Assembly: GCA_964347035.1 (NCBI GenBank)
Contig: CAYFXE010000036.1
Coordinates: 1-30,011 of the forward strand
Direction: 5' to 3'
Origin: CAYFXE01 sp964347035
GTDB taxonomy: Bacteria; Acidobacteriota; Aminicenantia; Aminicenantales; Aminicenantaceae
DNA length: 30,011 nt
Position 1 is the stretch's first letter; each line of letters begins with the position of its first letter. A program made the translations under genes and the position numbers. Under the pieces are notes generated by a model, which saw only the letters and a list, made by a program, of their open reading frames with translations, was not told the origin of the DNA and did not search any database. Positions 7,260 to 12,682 of this stretch are shown here, piece by piece.

Positions 7260-9902
7260 TTATTTTTTTTTCTTGGTCAATTTTTCTTTGAGCTGGTTGA
7301 GAAGATTCAAAGCCTCTATAGGCGTCATACGCGAAAGATCACTCGTTTCGATCTCTTCCTTAAGACTTTCCAAAATTTCTTGATCCCGATCCTCTTTAAA
7401 CAGGAAGAGTTGAGCCTTATCGCGTTTTCTGGATGACCTGTAGGCGATGCGGGGCAGGCCTGTATCATCCAGCTCCTTCTTCTCCAGGTTGAAAAGAATC
7501 TCTTTGGCTCGCTCGACCACATTTCGAGGAATACCGGCCAGTTTGGCCACATGGATGCCGTAGCTCTGGTCAGAAGGTCCAGAAACGATTTTTCTGAGGA
7601 AGATAATATCCTCCTTCCATTCCTTGACAGAAACGTGGTAGTTCTTGATCCTTTTCAGGGTCAAAGCAAGTTCTGTCAACTCATGATAATGGGTGGCGAA
7701 CAGTGTTTTGGGTTTTATCTCTTCCTTCTCATGGAGATACTCGGCCACAGCCCAAGCAATGCTGAGGCCGTCAAAAGTCGAGGTCCCCCGTCCTATCTCA
7801 TCGAGGAGGATCAGGCTCCTTTGGCTGGCGTTATTCAAGATATCCGCCGTCTCCAGCATCTCGACCATGAATGTGGATTGACCGCGGCTCAAAAAATCCA
7901 TGGCCCCAATCCGGGTAAAGATGCGGTCCACAACACCGATTGAAGCATCTTTGGCGGGGACAAAGGAACCCATCTGAGCCAGGATGCAGATCAAAGCCAC
8001 CTGCCTGAGGTAAGTGGACTTTCCTCCCATGTTGGGGCCTGTGACGATCAGGATTTGGTCTTCTTCTCGATTGACATAGGTGTCGTTAGGGACAAAAGGT
8101 TCTTCTTGGGTAACTTCGATCGTCGGGTGACGGCCTTCGATAATCTTTATCCTGTCCTCGAGATCCACAGTAGGTCGAGAGTAGTTCCGATAAGAGGCCA
8201 ATTCCGCCGAGGAGGCCAGAACGTCCAGGAGAGCGATCCGAGCTGCGATTTTCTGGAGTCTTGGTGTTTCTTTTGAAATCGACTGCCTGACTTCAAGGAA
8301 AAGATCATGCTCCAGGTCCACAATCCGTTCCTCTGCGTTGAGGACTTTTTCTTCGTATTCCTTGAGCTCAGGAGTGATGAATCGTTCCGAGTTCACCAGA
8401 GTCTGTTTGCGGATGTAGTCCTCAGGTACCCTCGACAAATTAGGCTTGGTGACTTCGATGTAGTAGCCGAAGACTTTGTTGTAGCGAATCTTTAGCGAAG
8501 AAATGCCTGTTTTTTCCTTTTCTTTTTTCTCGAGCTGGGTGATAAACGTTTTTCCTGAATGACTGATCTTCCTTAAGTCGTCAAGTTCTTTATGGTACCC
8601 CTCTTTTATGATACCTCCTTCAGTGAGCTGGAAAGCTGGCTCTTCCATAATGGCTTTATCTATGAGCTGGGCGATGTCTTGGGCAGAGTCCCACTGCTTG
8701 CGAACCTCCTTTATCTTTTTTGTGGAAAAAGCCGCTAGTTGTGGCTTAATCCGAGGCAGAGGTAAGAGAGACTTTTTCAGAGATATAAGATCCCTCGGAT
8801 TGGCAACTCCTAAAGAAATTTTTCCCGTGAGACGTTCTAAATCGGATATCTCCTTCAAGATTTCCTTTAATTCATGCCGTTCTATAGTCTGACGACGAAA
8901 TTCGTCTACGGAATCCAGCCTTTCCCTGATGTGTGGAATATCCAGGAGAGGCTGAAGAAGCCAGGTCCGAAGCAGACGGCCTCCCATGGATGTCACCGTG
9001 AAGTCTACGATATCCAGGAGTGAATCCTTCTGGCTCCCATCCCTCAGGTTCCTGATCAGTTCTAAGTTTTTGATAGTCGATGCATCCAGAACCATGTGGT
9101 CACTGGAATGGATGTAGGAGACACTGTTGATCAGGGCCAGGGAATCATTCCTGACTCTCTTGAGATAATACAGAAGTGCCCCTCCGGCGGAAACGGCCAT
9201 ATTTTTCCCATCCAGGCCAAAACCAGCCAAAGATTTGATCCGGAAATGATCGAGCAGAAAGTTTTGAGCCTGTGAGAACTCGAAGATCCAATCCTCCACA
9301 GGACTTTTAAGAATAGAGGTCATCTGATTCTCCGACAGAATTTTATCCACTTCAGCTTCTTCTTCGGCTGGAAAAATGATTTCCTTCGGAGATATTCTGA
9401 AAAGCTCATCGGGCAGAAATCGCTTTTCGTGGGAATCTTTTTGAGATGTCTTCATCTGGCCAGAGGCCAGGTCGATCACAGCTAGTCCCCACGACTGGTC
9501 GCTGAGATAGAGACTGGCTATGTATTTGTTTTCTTTGCCTTCTTCGAGCTCGACTTCAACTGCGGTTCCTGGAGTCAAAATCTTCACAACATCACGCTTA
9601 ACCACCCCTTTGGCCAATTTAGCATCCTCTACCTGCTCACAAACGGCTACCTTAAGTCCGCATTTGAGAAGCTTGGCAATATAAGAATCCGCCGCATGGT
9701 AAGGCACACCGCACATCGGGACTTTCTGACGGGAAGTCAAGGCGATCTCCAGAATAGAAGAGGCGATCTTGGCATCCNNNNNNNNNNCGTAGAACATCTC
9801 GTAGAAATCTCCCAGCCGAAAAAACAAGATCGCGTCCTGGTGTTCCTTTTTTATCCGGTTGTACTGCCCCATCATCGGAGTCAGAGAATCTTTAGGAGAC
9901 AT
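7260..9902 (-). CDS. mutS: DNA mismatch repair protein MutS (contains a 10-N gap)
   Basis: Recognises mismatches and small loops and starts repair with MutL. The mismatch-binding domain opens with TPMMGQYNRIKKEH, FFRLGDFYEMFY (the Phe-x-Glu wedge) and GVPYHAADSYIAKLL. Connector, core and clamp domains follow. The ABC-type ATPase has Walker A GPNMGGKS (~622), Walker B LILLDEIGRGTSTFDG, and FATHYHEL. The C-terminus is Lys-rich. The length is about 880 aa including the gap. I chose the ATG at 9902 over the TTG at 9938 because the extra residues match nothing in the family and a good promoter overlaps them. The run 9778-9787 falls between FYEMFY and DAKIAS. The family normally has one residue there, so the true gap is probably about 1 nt, not 10. 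It is divergent from pgsA. Confidence 0.95.
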   Translation of the reverse strand: MSPKDSLTPMMGQYNRIKKEHQDAILFFRLGDFYEMFYXXXXDAKIASSILEIALTSRQKVPMCGVPYHAADSYIAKLLKCGLKVAVCEQVEDAKLAKGVVKRDVVKILTPGTAVEVELEEGKENKYIASLYLSDQSWGLAVIDLASGQMKTSQKDSHEKRFLPDELFRISPKEIIFPAEEEAEVDKILSENQMTSILKSPVEDWIFEFSQAQNFLLDHFRIKSLAGFGLDGKNMAVSAGGALLYYLKRVRNDSLALINSVSYIHSSDHMVLDASTIKNLELIRNLRDGSQKDSLLDIVDFTVTSMGGRLLRTWLLQPLLDIPHIRERLDSVDEFRRQTIERHELKEILKEISDLERLTGKISLGVANPRDLISLKKSLLPLPRIKPQLAAFSTKKIKEVRKQWDSAQDIAQLIDKAIMEEPAFQLTEGGIIKEGYHKELDDLRKISHSGKTFITQLEKKEKEKTGISSLKIRYNKVFGYYIEVTKPNLSRVPEDYIRKQTLVNSERFITPELKEYEEKVLNAEERIVDLEHDLFLEVRQSISKETPRLQKIAARIALLDVLASSAELASYRNYSRPTVDLEDRIKIIEGRHPTIEVTQEEPFVPNDTYVNREEDQILIVTGPNMGGKSTYLRQVALICILAQMGSFVPAKDASIGVVDRIFTRIGAMDFLSRGQSTFMVEMLETADILNNASQRSLILLDEIGRGTSTFDGLSIAWAVAEYLHEKEEIKPKTLFATHYHELTELALTLKRIKNYHVSVKEWKEDIIFLRKIVSGPSDQSYGIHVAKLAGIPRNVVERAKEILFNLEKKELDDTGLPRIAYRSSRKRDKAQLFLFKEDRDQEILESLKEEIETSDLSRMTPIEALNLLNQLKEKLTKKKK
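9778..9787. other. assembly gap (10 N) inside mutS
   Basis: Ten undetermined bases in the mismatch-recognition domain. The exact count of ten, repeated at 10159-10168, indicates a scaffolding placeholder. The flanks TACG and GGATGCC (minus strand) would restore the expected Tyr-Glu-Asp-Ala if a single A joined them. Confidence 0.9.
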
Positions 9903-9909
9903 CCATCTC

Positions 9910-9938
9910 ACTATACTTCGCCATTCTAGTTTTTTCAA
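9910..9938 (-). promoter_or_regulatory. sigma70-type promoter for mutS, leaderless configuration
   Basis: On the minus strand TTGAAA (9938-9933) and TATAGT (9915-9910) are separated by exactly 17 nt. The -10 box ends 7 nt before the ATG at 9902, so transcription should begin at or next to the start codon. The first four bases of the -35 box come from the end of the outer inverted repeat. Confidence 0.65.
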
Positions 9939-9992
9939 GATGGGGGTCAGACTTTAATAATATGAGTAACTATACAAATATTCAGATCCTTA

Positions 9993-10020
9993 GGATCAGC
10001 CCCTCATGACTTTTATAATC
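9993..10020 (-). repeat. TTATAAAAGT-type repeat unit, inverted copy
   Basis: Read on the minus strand this is ATTATAAAAGTCATGAGG followed by GGCTGATCC. It is an inverted, slightly diverged copy of the unit at 10455-10483. Confidence 0.7.
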
Positions 10021-10106
10021 TTTTCAAAAAAAGATCAAACCAAATAGTAAGCATTTCCGTGATATGAGAACAAATGAAGTATAGACAAGTATAATGAATG
10101 CGAGGT

Positions 10107-10281
10107 CCTGTCTGTTACCCGCTTTCGCGGGCACAGGCTGCGCCGCATGGTGGTGGGTNNNNNNNNNNTCCGGCCCCCCGCTGTACATTGCACGAGCGAG
10201 CGCCTGCACGGCCTCGACGCCGTCCCATAAGCCGCCGGATGCCGCGGGGGCCTGTGCCCGCGAAAGCCGGTAACGGATTGG
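10107..10281. repeat. GC-rich central palindrome of the element
   Basis: The arms 10107-10138 and 10250-10281 are inverted copies matching at 28 of 32 positions, sharing GGCTTTCGCGGGCACAGGC or a one-base variant. Each arm also contains its own hairpin (CCCGC-TTTC-GCGGG at 10118-10131). The whole block is sharply richer in G+C than the flanking AT-rich DNA and contains the second N gap near its centre, as expected where a strong hairpin breaks assembly. Confidence 0.8.
10159..10168. other. assembly gap (10 N) in the palindrome loop
   Basis: Ten undetermined bases inside the GC-rich palindrome. The true length and content are unknown, so the element size is approximate. Confidence 0.9.
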
Positions 10282-10366
10282 GATTCGCACTTAAAGTTCT
10301 CATCCAACAAAACCATAATCACGGTTTTGGAGTTGCATCCAACCAACTATTCAGATGCCTAAAAGA

Positions 10367-10393
10367 CTATGAAAGTTATGAATGTTTGACTCC
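10367..10393 (+). repeat. degenerate TTATAAAAGT-type repeat unit
   Basis: TATGAAAGTTATGAATG then TTTGACTCC matches the unit at 10455-10483 at 21 of 26 aligned positions, in direct orientation. It is an older copy of the same motif. Confidence 0.55.
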
Positions 10394-10454
10394 TGTTTAC
10401 CAAAAATACTCAAATTTTTAAAGTCTGACCCCATCTTGAGGAGAAATCAGATGA

Positions 10455-10483
10455 AATTATAAAAGTTATGAAGGCCTGACCCC
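10455..10483 (+). repeat. TTATAAAAGT-type repeat unit next to the pgsA promoter
   Basis: TTATAAAAGTTATGAAGG followed by CCTGACCCC. It ends with the same TGACCCCATCT found at both outer ends of the element and runs directly into the pgsA -10 region. Confidence 0.7.
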
Positions 10484-10486
10484 ATC

Positions 10487-10495
10487 TGCTATAAT
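10487..10495 (+). promoter_or_regulatory. extended -10 promoter for pgsA
   Basis: TGCTATAAT is a perfect TGn-TATAAT extended -10. It ends 14 nt before the pgsA ATG, which puts the expected start of transcription near 10502 and leaves a leader of only about 8 nt. There is no clear -35 (TTATGA at 10466) and no Shine-Dalgarno. Confidence 0.65.
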
Positions 10496-10509
10496 ATATT
10501 CATTAAGCA

Positions 10510-11052
10510 ATGAGTGGACCTAACTTCCTAACTACCCTAAGAATTCTGTCTATCCCGGCACTAGTCATTGTGCTTCTCTCCTCATTTGAAGGGAAGGAAA
10601 TCGTGGCCTTCATCATCTTTCTCTTCGCCGCCCTGACCGATATGCTTGATGGCTTCCTGGCAAGGAGGAGAAAACAAATCACCACCTTGGGTGAGCTATT
10701 AGATCCTGTCGCGGATAAATTGCTTATTACAGCCGCCTTTATCTGCCTTGTGGAGCTGGGAATTGTTCCCGCCTGGATTGTGATCATCATCATCGGGAGA
10801 GAAATTGCCGTTACAGGATTCAGGGCCATTGCTGCTTCCAAAGGAGTGAACATTCCTGCCTCGGTGATGGGTAAAGTCAAGATGAACGCCGAGACTGTCA
10901 CAATATGCCTGTTGATCCTGGGGAAAAAACATCTGGGAAGTCTGTATATTTTATCTCAAGTTGGGCTCTGGGTGGTTATCGCCACCGCTTTGTTCTCTGC
11001 CATAGAATATTTTTTAAAATTCAACCGAGCCATCTTATCCAACCGCTCATGA
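10510..11052 (+). CDS. pgsA: CDP-diacylglycerol--glycerol-3-phosphate 3-phosphatidyltransferase
   Basis: Integral membrane enzyme that makes phosphatidylglycerol phosphate from CDP-diacylglycerol and glycerol-3-phosphate, the first committed step toward phosphatidylglycerol and cardiolipin. The 180-aa length fits. The full CDP-alcohol phosphotransferase signature D-x2-D-G-x2-A-R-x8-G-x3-D-x3-D is present (Asp44, Asp47, Gly48, Ala51, Arg52, Gly61, Asp65, Asp69). The N-terminus PNFLTTLRI is typical of PgsA, and several hydrophobic segments follow. The ATG has no Shine-Dalgarno, which fits the very short leader predicted from the promoter. Other CDP-alcohol transferases share the signature; PgsA is favoured by length and N-terminus. 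Its stop overlaps that of the convergent fabD. Confidence 0.92.
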   Translation: MSGPNFLTTLRILSIPALVIVLLSSFEGKEIVAFIIFLFAALTDMLDGFLARRRKQITTLGELLDPVADKLLITAAFICLVELGIVPAWIVIIIIGREIAVTGFRAIAASKGVNIPASVMGKVKMNAETVTICLLILGKKHLGSLYILSQVGLWVVIATALFSAIEYFLKFNRAILSNRS

Positions 11053-11970
11053 AGGAGTCTTCTGATCTTCCTTCAACTCCTCACGGCTCTCAATCGACAA
11101 CACCGTGATGGCTCGCTCCCAGCCGCGGCCGATCCTCTTTATCAGTCGAGAGAGCACCTTTCCTGGTCCCATCTCGATGAAGACATCAACTCCTTGCCTC
11201 CCGATGACTTCCATGGATTTGTACCACATGACAGGGCGGCTCACCTGTCTCTTTAAGGCCTCTCGGGCCTCTTCTCCCTTGTGGATGATTCTTGCATCGA
11301 CATTGGTCACGATCGGAAACTCCAGATTTTTGAATTCCAGGCCATCCAGTTCAGCCGAAAGCCTCTTCTCTGCACTCCGCATCAGCTCACAATGGAACGG
11401 GGCACTCACCGGGAGCATGACCGAACGCGGTGGTCTTATAATATCCAGGGCCTCTTTGACAGCATAGGCATGGCCAGCGATGACAAGCTGTTCCCGACTG
11501 TTCCAGTTGGCGATTTCAACAACACCTTCCTTGATTTTCGTCAAGCCCTCCTTAACCTCTTCATAATCCAATCCGAGAATCGCAGCCATAGCTCCTTCAC
11601 CGACCGGAACAGCTTCTTGCATATATTGACCTCTCTTCCGGACAAGAGACAGCGCTTCTGGAAATGCCAGACAGCCGGCAGCCACCAAGGCCGAATACTC
11701 TCCTAGGCTGTGGCCCGCAGCTAAGGCCGGCTTTTTTCCGTAAAGAAGATAGGCTATATAGCTGACGATGAGAAGAGCAGGCTGTGTGTTCTGGGTTAGT
11801 TTTAACTCCTCCTCAGGTCCATCAAAACAGAGGCGGGAGATTTTAAAACCGAGAACCTCATCAGCCTGGGCAAAAACATCCCGAGCGAGTGATGATTCCT
11901 CATGAAAATCTTTTCCCATCCCGACAACTTGAGAGCCTTGACCCGGAAATAAAAAGGCCGTCTTCGTCAT
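11047..11970 (-). CDS. fabD: malonyl-CoA:acyl carrier protein transacylase
   Basis: Moves malonyl from CoA to ACP for fatty acid elongation; cytoplasmic. The 307-aa length is typical. The N-terminus FLFPGQGSQVVGMG gives the oxyanion-side Gln motif. The nucleophile is Ser88 in GHSLGEYSAL, and the catalytic His is His193 in SAPFHCELM. The conserved Gln in NTQPALL is also present. GAGGG lies 7 nt before the ATG. It is the last gene of the tamB-Omp85-surA-like operon, 13 bp after the previous stop. No other fab genes are next to it. The stop shares the palindrome TCATGA (11047-11052) with the convergent pgsA. Confidence 0.95.
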   Translation of the reverse strand: MTKTAFLFPGQGSQVVGMGKDFHEESSLARDVFAQADEVLGFKISRLCFDGPEEELKLTQNTQPALLIVSYIAYLLYGKKPALAAGHSLGEYSALVAAGCLAFPEALSLVRKRGQYMQEAVPVGEGAMAAILGLDYEEVKEGLTKIKEGVVEIANWNSREQLVIAGHAYAVKEALDIIRPPRSVMLPVSAPFHCELMRSAEKRLSAELDGLEFKNLEFPIVTNVDARIIHKGEEAREALKRQVSRPVMWYKSMEVIGRQGVDVFIEMGPGKVLSRLIKRIGRGWERAITVLSIESREELKEDQKTPS

Positions 11971-11983
11971 ATCTTTTCCCTCA

Positions 11984-12682
11984 TTATTTTATATGCTTAT
12001 CCAAATCCATCACCATGATCTGAATATCGGCCTGCTTTCGTAGATTCTTTAACCACTCTTGAATACGTCTTTGTTTCTTATTCTCTCTTATGGTCGATTC
12101 GATCTCTCTTAAAACCTCCATCATGGGGAGAGGTTCCCTTCCCTTTTCTCTCTGGGAAGGGATGTAACGATGCTGGTAGAAATCCTCAATCTCCTCCAGG
12201 CTCACCACCACAGTCTGTCCGAATCTCTGGTCGATGATCTTTTGGTGGAGTATTTTTTCGTGAATGTAGCCTCTCAAATCGGCCCATACCAGACCAAACT
12301 CTTCCAGAGCTTTCACAGCCTGGGCTTTCCCTATTCTGCTCGTTAACATCTCCTGGTATTCGTCTAACTCATCATGTCTTACCGCAATATTTTTTGGTAA
12401 TAACTGGATGACCAATTTTTGATCGATCAACCTCTCCAGAATTTGACGCGCTGTCTCATCGGGACCCTCCGCTATATCCTCGAAGAGGCCGAAAGCTTTG
12501 ACAATCCTAATGTCGATGAGGGTGATAACTTCATCGTTGACAACTGCCACGATACGATCAACAGTTTCCGGACAACAAGGAACCGCAGCAAACACACTCC
12601 AGAGGATGAACACAGAAACGCAGACCATGATACGGAGGAAAGAAGAAAAATCAATCGCGAAATTATGAATCTTAGAAAACAT
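11984..12682 (-). CDS. SurA-like periplasmic chaperone lacking a PPIase domain
   Basis: Probably binds unfolded outer-membrane proteins in the periplasm. After a signal sequence or anchor (hydrophobic residues ~18-34) comes the SurA N-domain hallmark VDRIVAVVNDEVIT (41-54), then helical segments including LIDQKLVIQLLPKN. The chain ends after about 233 aa. No parvulin PPIase domain is visible, whereas classic SurA (~430 aa) has two. The start is uncertain: ATG at 12682 overlaps the Omp85 stop by 11 bp and has no clear SD, so translational coupling is likely; ATGs at 12730 and 12628 are also possible. Position directly after an Omp85 gene supports a role in outer-membrane assembly. It may also be called a SurA N-terminal-domain protein. 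Confidence 0.8.
   Translation of the reverse strand: MFSKIHNFAIDFSSFLRIMVCVSVFILWSVFAAVPCCPETVDRIVAVVNDEVITLIDIRIVKAFGLFEDIAEGPDETARQILERLIDQKLVIQLLPKNIAVRHDELDEYQEMLTSRIGKAQAVKALEEFGLVWADLRGYIHEKILHQKIIDQRFGQTVVVSLEEIEDFYQHRYIPSQREKGREPLPMMEVLREIESTIRENKKQRRIQEWLKNLRKQADIQIMVMDLDKHIK

Larger units (their letters stand above)
9935..10439. repeat. ~505-bp gene-free element bounded by 22-23-bp terminal inverted repeats
   Basis: The left end (9935-9957) and right end (10418-10439) are inverted copies of one sequence with core AAAGTCTGACCCC..ATCTTGA. They are identical except for one extra C in the left copy. Inside are AT-rich flanks with further related units and a GC-rich central palindrome interrupted by Ns. 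No reading frame inside resembles a transposase or any other protein I know. The form fits a non-autonomous mobile element (MITE- or REPIN-like). It fills the mutS/pgsA divergent spacer, and each edge abuts one gene's promoter. Confidence 0.75.

Noticed and set aside
9903..9938. Upstream TTG start for mutS
   Set aside because: The added residues do not match the MutS family, there is no RBS, and a good promoter overlaps the stretch.
10024..10421. Reading frames on both strands through the GC-rich repeat (for example one with LWDGVEAVQALARAMYSGG)
   Set aside because: They cross the N gap, overlap one another on both strands, have no RBS and follow the palindrome; best explained as repeat sequence.
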